DNA of 64,000 bases from Anaerohalosphaera lusitana (lineage in GTDB: Bacteria > Planctomycetota > Phycisphaerae > Sedimentisphaerales > Anaerohalosphaeraceae), in NCBI RefSeq assembly GCF_002007645.1, contig NZ_CP019791.1:2542001-2606000 (forward strand). The letters run 5' to 3'. Below are positions 24,053 through 33,851 of the stretch, piece after piece. Position 1 is the stretch's first letter. Every line of letters begins with the position of its first letter. Below the pieces are notes generated by a model. It did not search any database, was not told the origin of the DNA, and was given only the letters and a program-made list of their open reading frames with translations. The position numbers and the translations under genes are program-made.

Positions 24053-25021
24053 ATGAGACCAAGAATTCCCAGAATTGTCGTGATCGGCCCATCTTACGTC
24101 GATATGGCGATCAAATGCGATACGTTTCCATCGGCGGGGGAATCTGTGGAAGGGACCGGTTTTTCCTACATACCAACCGGTTCGGGGGTTGTAAGTGCAA
24201 TAGAGGCATCACTTTGTGATTGCGATGTCAATCTGATCAGCAAAGTTGGTGACGATTGCCAGGGGCAGACTATTCGCTCGTATTTAGAAGAGAAAAAAGT
24301 GAGTACGGAATTCGTCTATACGGCCCAGGCTATCAGTACCGGTGCGATCGTGACGATGGTTAACGGAACCGGTGAGAATATGTCCTGTGTGGCAGAAGGG
24401 GCCAATCGTTCATTGCAGGTTGACGAGATCAAGGCGGCCCCAACTGAGCAGTTGATATCCTCTGCGGATGCCTGTCTTATCCGTACGGGGGTTTCGCGTG
24501 AAATAGGCAGAGCGGCCATACAATTGTGCAAGCTGTACCAGACGCGTGTGGTGCTTGAACTGCCAATGGAAACCAGGGACGAAACCGAGTTGGAGTTTCT
24601 TGACTGGCCCTCAGACTTTTACGATGTGGACGTACTTATTCCCGATGTATCAAACGGCAGCCTGGTCAGTGACCCGGCGGTAGGAATTGTTCACAATCTT
24701 AAATTCCTCGGGTCGGGACTGGTTGCGAGGGGGGTTAAGTACGTTGTGATAAAGATGGGACACCGGGGCTGCTGTGTTGTAAGCAGGGACGGCGTGGATC
24801 AGATACGAGGTTTTTCGCTCGAGGGCGTGATAGAGCAGGGTGCCAGCGGTGACGCTTTTGCGGGTGCTTTGGCAGCTTCATGCGGTGCGGGAGACCAGAT
24901 CAATGATGCTGCCAGGTTCGCCCAGGCAGCATGCGAACTGGCAGGCCAGAAGTTCAGCACGCCGGATTCTCTTCCACGGAAGGCAGAGATAATTGAGTTG
25001 CTGCAGAGTCAGCGGGATTGA
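24053..25021 (+). CDS. PfkB-family carbohydrate kinase
   Basis: 322 residues of ribokinase fold. The N-terminus 'IVVIGPSYVDMAIKCDTFPSAGE' is the PfkB opening, 'GDDCQGQTI' lies in the lid region, and 'GASGDAFAGALAAS' near 275 is the C-terminal PfkB signature with the catalytic Asp and the anion-hole glycines. It should phosphorylate a sugar with ATP in the cytoplasm (ribokinase-like); the exact substrate is not evident. The next gene starts within or a few bases after its stop, so the two are likely cotranscribed. Confidence 0.85.
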   Translation: MRPRIPRIVVIGPSYVDMAIKCDTFPSAGESVEGTGFSYIPTGSGVVSAIEASLCDCDVNLISKVGDDCQGQTIRSYLEEKKVSTEFVYTAQAISTGAIVTMVNGTGENMSCVAEGANRSLQVDEIKAAPTEQLISSADACLIRTGVSREIGRAAIQLCKLYQTRVVLELPMETRDETELEFLDWPSDFYDVDVLIPDVSNGSLVSDPAVGIVHNLKFLGSGLVARGVKYVVIKMGHRGCCVVSRDGVDQIRGFSLEGVIEQGASGDAFAGALAASCGAGDQINDAARFAQAACELAGQKFSTPDSLPRKAEIIELLQSQRD

Positions 25022-25026
25022 CCTGG

Positions 25027-26211
25027 ATGGAAAACAACGAGTTGAAAGCTTTTACAAAGCAGAATACGCAGGTTCGGGCAGGTGAAATATTACGCGCACT
25101 TTGTGACAGGCGTGAAATACGTCTGTTTCGATGCACCGTTATAGGGGAGCTGGACGCCAATAAGCTGCTTGACCCTGAAGGTGAATACAATTGTGACGAT
25201 CTGTCCGTTGACCGGCCAGCCTTCCATGCATGCCTTCGATTTGAACAGAAGATCCATTTCAATAGCTGCAAGTTTCTCGAAAACGTATGTTTTGCTTCTC
25301 CGTGGGACACTCCAAAGGCACTGAAAGCCGTTTTTGCTGGGGACGTAGTATTTAATTCATCCATTTTCTGCGGACAGGCTTTATTCGCGAATGCGACTTT
25401 CAAACAGTTGGCCGGCTTTGACGGTTGTGAATTCCAGAAGGTTACAGCTTTTCGCAATTCGTTGTTCGAATCGAGGGCGATGTTCCGAACTGCGCACTTC
25501 GCAGGATATGGGCTTTTCAGCGGGGCTCGTTTTGGGGGTGACAGCAGGTTTACGAATACCTGTTTCGGCAAAGGTGCGAATTTTTCGAAGACGAAGTTCT
25601 GCACCGCGGTGGACTTTGCCGGTGTGTATGCGGAAAGTCGAGCCATACCCATTTTCGAGGATGTAGAATTCACGCGTAAGGGGCGTGGTGACGATGAGAC
25701 CTTCTGGCGTTTTATCAAGCAGGCGTCACAGGAGGCGGGCTATTATAGAATGGCCGGCGAGTGCTTCTACAAGGAGCGCTGCGCGCATTTATGGAAGAAG
25801 TTCAGAGGTCCGGATGATGAGGTTGAACGCGGCAAACGCATTGCGGTGCGGTTACTGAGAGGTTTGCAGATACTGCCGGAGCTTGTATTTGGTAGACTGC
25901 TTTTCGGTTATGGGGAAAGGCCTATACGGGTGCTGATCGCAGGTGCGATAGTCATTATAGCTTGCGGAATCTTTTATGAGTCGCCATTGGCCGATCTTTC
26001 GGGCAGACTGGCTACTGAGTCAGGGCATTATTCTCTGGTTGACGGCCTCTATTTCAGCGTGACGACGTTTACAACGGTAGGATTTGGAGATATACATCCT
26101 GTAGAGACTCATCTTCTTACTCGTTTTGTGGTGATGCTCGAGGCAATGACCGGGGCGGGTTTGACGGCGCTGTTTATTGTGGCACTGTCAAAGCGGTATT
26201 CCAGGGGGTAG
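25027..26211 (+). CDS. Pentapeptide-repeat protein fused to a two-helix potassium channel
   Basis: 394 residues. Residues 109-197 show phenylalanines in an exact alternation of five- and six-residue steps (an 11-residue period, eight units), the pattern of Pentapeptide_3-type beta-helices. Earlier copies lie at 78-89. After a cytoplasmic linker come a transmembrane helix (about 299-318), the pore loop with selectivity filter 'TTVGFGD' (349-355) and a second helix (about 363-388). The C-terminus thus looks like an Ion_trans_2 K+ channel with a cytoplasmic N-terminal beta-helix in place of the usual RCK domain. ATG 25027 is chosen; an in-frame TTG at 25018 overlaps the upstream stop. The 3' end overlaps the convergent PAS gene by 38 bases. 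Confidence 0.85.
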   Translation: MENNELKAFTKQNTQVRAGEILRALCDRREIRLFRCTVIGELDANKLLDPEGEYNCDDLSVDRPAFHACLRFEQKIHFNSCKFLENVCFASPWDTPKALKAVFAGDVVFNSSIFCGQALFANATFKQLAGFDGCEFQKVTAFRNSLFESRAMFRTAHFAGYGLFSGARFGGDSRFTNTCFGKGANFSKTKFCTAVDFAGVYAESRAIPIFEDVEFTRKGRGDDETFWRFIKQASQEAGYYRMAGECFYKERCAHLWKKFRGPDDEVERGKRIAVRLLRGLQILPELVFGRLLFGYGERPIRVLIAGAIVIIACGIFYESPLADLSGRLATESGHYSLVDGLYFSVTTFTTVGFGDIHPVETHLLTRFVVMLEAMTGAGLTALFIVALSKRYSRG

Positions 26212-26563
26212 AAGCTTTGTGGCGGTGTTTGCTTAGTCTGCAGACGAGGAGATCGGGTCGGTTTTTGTCAGCGGCGGCCGGGATTATGGCGCGGTCTTCA
26301 TGTAGCCACTTGTAGCGACCATCAGCGCATCTGAGTCGATATTTTATGCAAGGCAAGGTTTCACTTTTGCAGGTTTGCGTGTCATATTGTGCATTAAGAC
26401 GGTCGGCATCTGCAGGATGCATAAGTGAATAAAACCATCCGGGTCCCTGCCCTTTGAGATGGGCGGCGTCGTAACCTGTCAACAGTTTTACTTCAGGGGC
26501 AGCATGCCTGAAGGCATAGGTCTTAAGGTCCACTGCAAGTACACATGATATACTATCGATCAT
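26174..26563 (-). CDS. Stand-alone PAS-domain protein
   Basis: 129 residues, essentially one PAS fold: 'ISCVLAVDLKTYAFRHAAPE', 'LLTGYDAAHL', 'WFYSLMHPADADRL' and 'YRLRCADGRYKWLHED', the PAS_3 pattern. There is no output domain. It may be a small ligand or partner-binding sensor. An AGGGA site lies 9 bases before the ATG. Convergent with the channel gene. Confidence 0.7.
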   Translation of the reverse strand: MIDSISCVLAVDLKTYAFRHAAPEVKLLTGYDAAHLKGQGPGWFYSLMHPADADRLNAQYDTQTCKSETLPCIKYRLRCADGRYKWLHEDRAIIPAAADKNRPDLLVCRLSKHRHKASTPWNTALTVPQ

Positions 26564-26767
26564 TTTTAAGTTCCCTAAGGTCGTTTATGGTCGATTATTA
26601 GTCCCAAAATGGTAGATCAATGAGTTCGCAACTGAACCTTATGGTCGTAAGAAAAGAGACGCTAATTTGAGTAAAAAGCCATAATTGCTGAGAATCCCCG
26701 AACAATCCGGGAGGAATTGGAAATATAGCTTTATGTAGTCTTGTGTAGAGCATTGCAAGAGATGACC

Positions 26768-26796
26768 TTGACAGCAGGTTCGGCAAAGAGTATATG
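26768..26796 (+). promoter_or_regulatory. Promoter of the receiver-domain gene
   Basis: TTGACA (26768-26773), 17-base spacer, TATATG (26791-26796). Apart from this, the 298-base gap 26564-26861 shows nothing convincing. Confidence 0.65.
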
Positions 26797-26861
26797 TAAA
26801 GTATAGAGCACCGCAAAAGTTTTGTCAGATCACTAGTTCGCTCGAAAGGAAGGCGAGGAGA

Positions 26862-27308
26862 ATGAAGGACAACGTAACCATCATAGCAGTGCAGAGAGAT
26901 GTCGATGAGCTGGAATCTTTGCGTAAGGGCCTGCATCGTGCTGGTATCGCGAACGAGGTCAAACATTTTGGGGAAATAAGCAAAGCGGAAAACTTTTTCG
27001 ATTCGCTTGGCGATTCTGAGGGGGCTCATCCGGGGGCGTGCTATCTGCTTCTTGTAGACGCTGAAGGAGCAAACGGCGAGGCTGAAGATTTCATTGCGAA
27101 GCTTAAGCAAAGCGCTGCTTTGAAACGTATGCCGATCCTGGTTCTTTCAACTGAGGATGACGAAGCGGCTACCGAGAAATGGCATTCGATGGGCTGCAGT
27201 ATCTACCTATCAAAACCGTCATCTCCGGCCGATCTGATTGATGCCATACATAAACTGGGGTTGTTCCTTGGGACAGTTGAGATACCTCAGGTTGGCAGTA
27301 CTTCGTAA
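26862..27308 (+). CDS. Response-regulator receiver protein (single domain, divergent)
   Basis: 148 residues of CheY-like fold: 'VTIIAVQRDVDELESL', 'YLLLVDAEGANG' with the likely phospho-acceptor Asp, 'MPILVLSTEDDE' and 'SIYLSKPSSPADLIDAI' with the conserved Lys. The N-terminal acidic pair is altered (VQRD in place of DD), so metal binding or phosphorylation may be weakened. There is no output domain. It precedes the giant sensor kinase by 92 bases and could belong to the same pathway. Start ATG 26862 has a GGCGAGGAG-type site. Confidence 0.8.
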   Translation: MKDNVTIIAVQRDVDELESLRKGLHRAGIANEVKHFGEISKAENFFDSLGDSEGAHPGACYLLLVDAEGANGEAEDFIAKLKQSAALKRMPILVLSTEDDEAATEKWHSMGCSIYLSKPSSPADLIDAIHKLGLFLGTVEIPQVGSTS

Positions 27309-27354
27309 GCGGGACGTTTCGTGTTTGGGGGTTGTGTGACAGTTGCGTAGTGCA

Positions 27355-27382
27355 TTGACTGCACAAGTTTTTAGTTTATTCT
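27355..27382 (+). promoter_or_regulatory. Candidate promoter of the sensor kinase-activator operon
   Basis: TTGACT (27355-27360), 16-base spacer, TATTCT (27377-27382). The -35 sits inside a small dyad GTGCA-TTGAC-TGCAC (27350-27364). Confidence 0.45.
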
Positions 27383-27400
27383 TTTTGTTCAGGATTTTGG

Positions 27401-30400
27401 ATGGCGTATCTGGGGGCGAAGCCGCATGTGATCCTTATCGTCGAGGATGATCGATTACTTGCACGGCTTATGGAAAAACGCTTGCATTCGGCCGGCCATA
27501 AGGTAAAGGCGGTTTACAGCGGCAAGAGTGCGATTCAATATGTTGAGAGCAATCTGAGTAAAAAACTGTTCATGATTGCAGATTATCAACTCGGTGATAT
27601 GACGGCGAGCCAACTTGTCTGCAAGCTGAGTGCGATAAATTCTGATGTTCCTTTTATCGTAGCCACGGGGCAAGGGAGTGAGCAGGTCGCGGTCGAAATG
27701 ATGAAGCTTGGGGCGCTTGACTATCTTATCAAAGACGGTACTTTTCTCGACCTTTTGCCGCTGGTTGTAAGTCAGGGCATTAGAAATGTTGAGCTGGAGG
27801 GCAAGCTGGCTTCAACCGAGCAGGCGCTTCGCCAGGAGAAGACTCATCTTTTGAATAATATACCCGACCTTGTATTTCAAATCGACAGGGAAGGGTTGCT
27901 GAGGTCCTTGAATCCTGCGATGTTCAAAAAACTCGGGTACAGTTCCGAGGAACTGAGCGGGAAGTGCTTGTTTGAATTCTGTGATCCGCAGAGCCAAAAA
28001 GGTGTTCGGGCGGATTATGCATCGGTCATGGAAGGAAGTCAGCTTAGTTCACACATCTTACGACTGGTTGACAAGGCTGGGAGCACGAAGTGGCTTGAAG
28101 GTAATGTCGTACCGATAAGGGATGAGCCCGAGGGCGGCATTTCGGGTGCAAGTGCAATTTATCATGATATTACTGCACAGAAGCTTGCGTCTGAGGCCCT
28201 GAGGGAGGCAGAGCAGAGATACCGCCTGCTTGTTGAAAACTCGCCTACGCTGGTTGTGGAGCTTGATAACAATAACAATCGCGTGAGGCTGAACAGCAAA
28301 GCGCATGATTTTTTCGGCGTACAAAATGCTGGGGATATTTCGGGCCGAGAGCTTCTGGAGAAGATGCCGGAAAGCTGGCACGGTCCACTGCTGGAAGCTG
28401 TCAAGAAGGCTCCTGAGGGGATCTCAAAAAGAATGACCCTTCCGTGGTACGGAAAAAATAACTCTAAGCAGTGGTATGAACTCGATGTATCACCGCTGGC
28501 GGGCGCGGAAGGCGCGGCCAGCAAGACCCTCATTACGGCTTGGAACGTCACGCACCGCGTCAGCAAAGAAATCGAATATGCTGAGTCTTTGAGGGCTCAG
28601 CATAAATCTGCAAGAGAGGCCAAGATACTTCAGCAGATAGCGTTTTCAGTCGACCTTAACAGACCCGATGCGAGCGAAGGGGTTCTAGACCTGTCAACAA
28701 AGCTTCTCTGTCGTCATCTGGGAGCGGCAGCCGGCGTTGGTTATTTTTTCGACGACAACGGTTTTATGATACGTGCCGGACAAAAGGGCAGCATACCCTT
28801 GAATGCCCTGGAGAGGCTGGACGATCATATTTGCAGCCGTCGCATGGTTGGCAAGCTGGCCCGGACGCGAGGTCCGCGGCTGGTGTCAAATCTTCACCTG
28901 GTGCCTGGCGATGCCGGTGATATCGAATATAGAGGACGATCGGGGCTTTCGACATGTATATTGCCATTGAGACACGGGCGAAGGGTACAGGGAGCAATTC
29001 TGCTGGTTGCAGGGCATAAGGAGCTGACCTCTCACACCGACTTTCTGAGATCAGCGGCAGACTGTATTGGCATTACAATTGCTAACAGCAGATCCTATCA
29101 AAAGGCCAAGAAACAGTTAAGCAATATAGGTTCATCGGGCGAGACTATGGTTGACGAAAGCCGGAGTCGGTTTGATGACAGTCGGAACCCTGATGAGCTT
29201 GTGTCAGTCATCGCCTCGGGCGTGCATGCTGTCAAGGCGGAGGGCGGGATCGTTCTTCTTTACGACAAGAAGCGAGATGTGTTGGAAAGCGCTGCCAATT
29301 ATAGCAAAGGTGACCAGGGGATGAACGTGGTAATGCTTTCGCGGCACAATAATGCTGTCTGGCAATGCTATGAAGCGGGTAAACCTGAATTGCATGTGAA
29401 GGACCAGGACAATACACAGGTACTGCCTAGTGCTGTGAGACGACTTGCTGACAGTTCCGTTCTGATAATGCCGCTGAAAGACGGTAATGAAAACGTCGGA
29501 GTTTTTATCTTGCTGGACGTTGCCGCGGAATTTTATGATTCGGCAATGTATATACTTGGAGCTTTTACCAAGCTGGCGATCCAAGCCATACAGAATAGAA
29601 GGCTGTTTTCCAGGGCCGAGTCTTTTCGCGAAAATATCACAAGCATAAGGGATTGTGCCAGAAGGATGGAGCGTTCCACGGATACCGCTGAAATACTGCG
29701 ATCCTTTAGCGATACCGCGAGGATAGCTGTTAAGGCATCAATAGCGGGTGCGGCAACATATTCACATGCAGAAGGGAAGTATACTGCCGGAGAATATGCC
29801 TGTAAATTGAAGGACGGTCGCCCGAGTTCGAAGCTTGAAGGTTTGTTAAATCAGGGCAAGTATTTCCGAAAGGTGAGTAATGAAGCCCATGTGATTTCAG
29901 ATCCTGAAATTGCGATGCATCTGTTTGGAAATGAAGGTGATTATGGTGATTGTATTTGTGCTCCGGTCACTTATTCAGATGATATCCTGGGTGTGCTGCT
30001 GCTGTGTTTTGAGAATGGTACAATTGTTAATCGGCAGGACATAATGTTGGCCGAGGAGACTGCAAGGCTGCTGGCGGTCACGCTAAACAGTCTGCGTCTG
30101 AACCGACGCCTTTTGGCATCGGAGAGACTTAAGGACATAATCCTGCACACTGTTCACGAGCCGCTTTTGGTGATCGATCTCAAAGGAATGGTTGTCACTG
30201 TAAATGATGCCGCTTCCAAACTTTTCGGCAAGAGCAGGGACGCTTTCGAGAATCTCTATTATGCAGAAGTGCCTGGGTTCGACACGGCGCTCGCCAAGCC
30301 TGTGAAGGATTGGCTGAAGGGTGCAAATGAGGAAGGGCAGTCTCATGGGATTGCGAATGACTATGACGACAATGAGCTATTTCTGGCATTAGAGAGCAGA

Positions 30401-31267
30401 ACGATTACGATCGAGAACACTCGCTGTCTGCTTGTGTCGATCACTGACATGACACAGCAGCGTAAAATGAATGAGACGCTAGAGCATAAAGATAAGCTTT
30501 CCAGCCTGGGGCGCATGGCCGCACAAATTGCCCACGAGGTCGGAAATCCTCTCGCGTTGATATCGAGCAGAATACAAAGGCTGACAGAGAAGGAAGAGAT
30601 CGATAAGAATGATCTTGCTGGCGTGTTGCCTCATGTCGATCGAATATCCGGGCTTATAAAACGCATGTCAGACCTGGGGCGTCCAAACGTTCCGGCATTT
30701 GATCGGTGCAAGCTAAGTTCGATAGTAAATAATGTGATCACTTTGGCCGGCTACACCGATATGTTTGAGAAGGTAGAGTTGAAAACAGTGATTGTTGACG
30801 AGTCTCCTGTTGTTGAGTGTGATGCGGGCAAGGTTACTCAGATCCTTCTGAATCTTCTTATGAATGCAGCTCAGGCATGTGAGATGGATGGCGAGGTGAC
30901 AGTGGGGGTCAAGTACCGCAGGCTGCCTATCGAGGAAGCTGATCGTGAGCGGTTTGAGGATTTTGCGGTTATTACTGTCAGCGACAACGGAAAGGGGATG
31001 ACTGAGGAAACTCAGGAGCACATCTTCGAGCCGTTCTATACCCAAAGACAAGATGGGGCGGGTCTGGGGCTTTCGGTGTCGATGTCTATAATGCGTCAGC
31101 ACCAAGGATGGATAAGCGTGGAAAGCACACTTGGGAAGGGGGCAGTGTTTACGCTCTTTTTGCCCATGAAGCAAAATGACCGCGAAAAGGTTGAGGGTGG
31201 AAGTAAACGCCGAATCGGTGCGATCTGTTACGAAAGTAAGACGAGAGAACTCAATCAGAGAAATTGA
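27401..31267 (+). CDS. Large multidomain sensor histidine kinase (receiver-PAS-PAS-GAF-PAS-HisKA-HATPase)
   Basis: 1288 residues, no transmembrane helix, so cytoplasmic. Order: an N-terminal receiver ('ILIVEDD', phospho-Asp61 in 'MIADYQLGD', 'LDYLIKDG'), PAS (about 145-265), PAS (about 270-395), GAF-like domains (about 410-900), PAS (about 905-1025), HisKA with 'LGRMAAQIAHEVGNPLALI' (His1045) and a GHKL ATPase ('LLNLLMNAAQA', 'DNGKGMTEE', 'GAGLGLSVS'). The kinase core is NtrB-like. It ends one base before the sigma-54 activator gene, its obvious partner. The signal is unknown; several stacked sensor domains suggest integration of cytoplasmic cues. Confidence 0.9.
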   Translation: MAYLGAKPHVILIVEDDRLLARLMEKRLHSAGHKVKAVYSGKSAIQYVESNLSKKLFMIADYQLGDMTASQLVCKLSAINSDVPFIVATGQGSEQVAVEMMKLGALDYLIKDGTFLDLLPLVVSQGIRNVELEGKLASTEQALRQEKTHLLNNIPDLVFQIDREGLLRSLNPAMFKKLGYSSEELSGKCLFEFCDPQSQKGVRADYASVMEGSQLSSHILRLVDKAGSTKWLEGNVVPIRDEPEGGISGASAIYHDITAQKLASEALREAEQRYRLLVENSPTLVVELDNNNNRVRLNSKAHDFFGVQNAGDISGRELLEKMPESWHGPLLEAVKKAPEGISKRMTLPWYGKNNSKQWYELDVSPLAGAEGAASKTLITAWNVTHRVSKEIEYAESLRAQHKSAREAKILQQIAFSVDLNRPDASEGVLDLSTKLLCRHLGAAAGVGYFFDDNGFMIRAGQKGSIPLNALERLDDHICSRRMVGKLARTRGPRLVSNLHLVPGDAGDIEYRGRSGLSTCILPLRHGRRVQGAILLVAGHKELTSHTDFLRSAADCIGITIANSRSYQKAKKQLSNIGSSGETMVDESRSRFDDSRNPDELVSVIASGVHAVKAEGGIVLLYDKKRDVLESAANYSKGDQGMNVVMLSRHNNAVWQCYEAGKPELHVKDQDNTQVLPSAVRRLADSSVLIMPLKDGNENVGVFILLDVAAEFYDSAMYILGAFTKLAIQAIQNRRLFSRAESFRENITSIRDCARRMERSTDTAEILRSFSDTARIAVKASIAGAATYSHAEGKYTAGEYACKLKDGRPSSKLEGLLNQGKYFRKVSNEAHVISDPEIAMHLFGNEGDYGDCICAPVTYSDDILGVLLLCFENGTIVNRQDIMLAEETARLLAVTLNSLRLNRRLLASERLKDIILHTVHEPLLVIDLKGMVVTVNDAASKLFGKSRDAFENLYYAEVPGFDTALAKPVKDWLKGANEEGQSHGIANDYDDNELFLALESRTITIENTRCLLVSITDMTQQRKMNETLEHKDKLSSLGRMAAQIAHEVGNPLALISSRIQRLTEKEEIDKNDLAGVLPHVDRISGLIKRMSDLGRPNVPAFDRCKLSSIVNNVITLAGYTDMFEKVELKTVIVDESPVVECDAGKVTQILLNLLMNAAQACEMDGEVTVGVKYRRLPIEEADRERFEDFAVITVSDNGKGMTEETQEHIFEPFYTQRQDGAGLGLSVSMSIMRQHQGWISVESTLGKGAVFTLFLPMKQNDREKVEGGSKRRIGAICYESKTRELNQRN

Positions 31268-31268
31268 T

Positions 31269-32690
31269 ATGGAACGCATTCTAATCGTGGATGATGATTC
31301 AGGTATTCGCTCTGAACTGGTCAGTATAGTCAGCAGTCCTGGCAGAGAGATCATCGAGGCCTCGGATGGATCAGAGGCATTGCAAGTGCTTGAGAGCGAG
31401 ATGTTTGACCTCATTTTGTCCGATGTTCGCATGCCTGGGATGGATGGGTTCGAACTTCTTGCAGAGATTCGTCAGAGGTGGACGAATCTGCCGGTGATCA
31501 TAATCACCGCCTTTGCGTCTACCGACACGGCTGTGCAGGCATTGCGGGGAGGAGCCTATGATTACATCACCAAGCCGTTTTCAATAGATGATATTCGTAA
31601 TATTGTTAGCCATGCGCTGGAGGCAAATCGCCTGTTCAATGAGGTCAGCTACCTGAAAGGCAGGCTGGGCGAAAGGTATTCGATGGACAATATCATCGGT
31701 CAGTGTCCCGCGATGCAAAAAGTTTTCGATACCATAATGCGTGTGGCGAAGGCGCCGTGCAACATTCTTATCACCGGCGAAAGTGGAACGGGTAAGGATC
31801 TGGCTGCGCAGGCAATACATGAGTACAGTTCCAGAAGTCAGAATCATCTTGTGACCATAGATTGCGGGAGCATCCCCGAGGGGTTGCTGGAGTCCGAGCT
31901 ATTTGGACACGTAAAAGGCGCCTTTACAGGGGCCGTGAGCGAAAAAGAGGGGCTGGTGCAGAGCGCTAACGGGGGAACAATATTTCTGGATGAGATCGGT
32001 GACATGCCGTTATCTCTTCAGGTTAAGCTTCTGCGACTGATTCAGAACCGACATGTTCAGAAGGTCGGCAGCACAAAGCGGGAGCAAGTTGACGTGCGGA
32101 TCCTTGCAGCCACCAACGCCAATTTGGCCGAAAAGGTTCGTAACAAGCAGTTCAGGGAGGACCTTTTCTACCGTCTCAATGTAGTTGAGATACACCTGCC
32201 TCCTTTGAGAAGCAGAGGTGGTGATGTTCTGCTGCTGATGTCGTATTTTCTTAAACGGTACTCCGAAGCTTTGGGCAGAGAGGTTTGCAAAGTTGACGAG
32301 AGTGTCAAGCGTGCATTCGGAAAATACCCCTGGCCGGGCAACGTCAGGGAGCTGGAGAATGCTGTAGAAAGGGCTGTGACGCTTTGTGATGGTAGTTTGA
32401 TACGGCTGGAGGATATTCCGGGCAATATTGCACAATGGCAGAATGAAAGCGGGGCGGTGTCAGGTACCCTGTCAGAACGCGTGGACCATTTCGAAAAGCA
32501 ATGCCTGATCGGGGCAATGGAAGCTGAGGAGTTCCATGCAGCAGGAGCCGCTGAGCGATTAGGAATAAGCCTTGCTACGCTCTATCGCAAGCTCAAGAAA
32601 TTCGACATACCGGTCGCCAGTACCGGCATCGTCGAGGTTGAAAGATCAAACACAGGACAGACACAATTCACCAGGGGCTTAAAAAGATAG
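31269..32690 (+). CDS. Sigma-54-dependent response regulator (NtrC family)
   Basis: 473 residues. The receiver (1-120) has Asp8-10, phospho-acceptor Asp52 and Lys102. The AAA+ domain follows, with Walker A 'GESGTGKD' (170-177), GAFTGA (217-222), which contacts sigma-54, and Walker B 'FLDEIG' (239-244). The C-terminal Fis-type helix-turn-helix is 'AAERLGISLATLYRKLKKF'. It activates sigma-54 promoters after phosphorylation, presumably by the adjacent kinase. The sigma-54 promoter at 20279 with its upstream dyad is a plausible but unproven target. ATG 31269 begins the receiver exactly; an in-frame upstream start would overlap the kinase gene. Confidence 0.95.
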   Translation: MERILIVDDDSGIRSELVSIVSSPGREIIEASDGSEALQVLESEMFDLILSDVRMPGMDGFELLAEIRQRWTNLPVIIITAFASTDTAVQALRGGAYDYITKPFSIDDIRNIVSHALEANRLFNEVSYLKGRLGERYSMDNIIGQCPAMQKVFDTIMRVAKAPCNILITGESGTGKDLAAQAIHEYSSRSQNHLVTIDCGSIPEGLLESELFGHVKGAFTGAVSEKEGLVQSANGGTIFLDEIGDMPLSLQVKLLRLIQNRHVQKVGSTKREQVDVRILAATNANLAEKVRNKQFREDLFYRLNVVEIHLPPLRSRGGDVLLLMSYFLKRYSEALGREVCKVDESVKRAFGKYPWPGNVRELENAVERAVTLCDGSLIRLEDIPGNIAQWQNESGAVSGTLSERVDHFEKQCLIGAMEAEEFHAAGAAERLGISLATLYRKLKKFDIPVASTGIVEVERSNTGQTQFTRGLKR

Positions 32691-32795
32691 TGTTGAGCGT
32701 CTGAGCAGGCAGAAAAGAAACACTTGTATACTTGCGCTCAGTGTAGTAAAGTACTTCATATTCGTTAAAGTCCTGGTCCTGTTCAAGAGATTGTG

Positions 32796-33812
32796 ATGGT
32801 TCTGTATTTCAGCGTTTTTTGGCTGAGCTGCAGGCCGGTATTGTATATTATGCTTCGTGACATTACGCCAAAACCTGTTCGTCTGTTTGCAGCCAAACAT
32901 ATCTTCCCTAAAAGCCCTGTGATCTGGGCCAATTTCAGGCCGATCGTTCAACTATGCACAAACAGGTTGAAACCTCAGGAGCCGCCGGTTGTGATTTTAT
33001 CGCTGCCGAGAAGCGGGTCCAGTTGGGTGGGAGAGATACTCGGAGGTGCTGGTGATGCCCTCTATCTTCGTGAGCCTCTTACTCAAACATATCTGAGGAG
33101 CGGGGGCGAAAAGAAGCTCAGTTTTTTCGAATTCGATGGCCCTCCCTGGGAGTACGAGAAAGCTGCTGACCTGTCATTTCGGGCTATACCTCAATTCTCA
33201 AAAGGCATCGTCAGATTTCCTGAGCAGTGGGGTTTAAACTGCAGGACCCGCAAAAAGACGGTAATCAAGGAGGTAAATCCGTTTGTGCTTCCCTGGTTAA
33301 TGCAAAAGTATCAACCCCGAATTATTTATCTGGTCAGGCATCCTGCGTCTACGGCACATAGTTTTCATAAGATGGGTTGGGACGGCAGGAACCAATTTGA
33401 ACGCCGGTTTCTGGATCGTAGTCTTGCTGAGATAAATGATTATCAGCGGTGGGCCGGATCGTTCTGGTCCGCCCATGCGGCAGTTCAGTCGGTGGTTTTG
33501 AAACGTGTTCTAGAACAAGCAAAAGGTTATGAGTCTTTCAAGCTGGTACAGTACGAGAACCTCTGTAAAGATCCTATCAATGAATTCAGATCCTTATATG
33601 ATTTCGCAGGATTGAAATGGGACGAAGCTGCGGAAGATCTTGTTGTCAAGAAGACTCAGCCCTCACAAGTCGACAAGCATAGTTTCAGCACGCAGCGTAA
33701 TAGTGCGGTCGAGGCAGAGAAATGGCGAAAACTCGTTTCTGCTGACAAGCTTGAACTTATAAAGGAAGCCTGGCTATGGTACGATCCGCCGTTGTACAGG
33801 GATGAATGGTAG
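32796..33812 (+). CDS. Sulfotransferase family protein
   Basis: 338 residues. 'VVILSLPRSGSSWVGEIL' is the PAPS 5'-phosphosulfate loop and 'IIYLVRHPASTAHS' the 3'-phosphate-binding motif of the sulfotransferase superfamily. The N-terminal hydrophobic stretch (3-19) may be a membrane anchor or a non-native extension; an internal Met at 32850 is the alternative start. The acceptor is unknown, perhaps an envelope glycan or lipid. It follows the NtrC-type gene by 105 bases and is closed by a bidirectional terminator. Confidence 0.8.
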   Translation: MVLYFSVFWLSCRPVLYIMLRDITPKPVRLFAAKHIFPKSPVIWANFRPIVQLCTNRLKPQEPPVVILSLPRSGSSWVGEILGGAGDALYLREPLTQTYLRSGGEKKLSFFEFDGPPWEYEKAADLSFRAIPQFSKGIVRFPEQWGLNCRTRKKTVIKEVNPFVLPWLMQKYQPRIIYLVRHPASTAHSFHKMGWDGRNQFERRFLDRSLAEINDYQRWAGSFWSAHAAVQSVVLKRVLEQAKGYESFKLVQYENLCKDPINEFRSLYDFAGLKWDEAAEDLVVKKTQPSQVDKHSFSTQRNSAVEAEKWRKLVSADKLELIKEAWLWYDPPLYRDEW

Positions 33813-33851
33813 CAGCAGCCATTTTTTAATCGTGTTATGGATTTGCATTAG

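Noticed and set aside
26598-27110. 170-codon minus-strand frame upstream of the receiver gene
   Set aside because: It overlaps the receiver gene on the other strand, which has clear CheY motifs and a TTGACA-17-TATATG promoter; the minus frame has low-complexity hydrophobic/basic content only.
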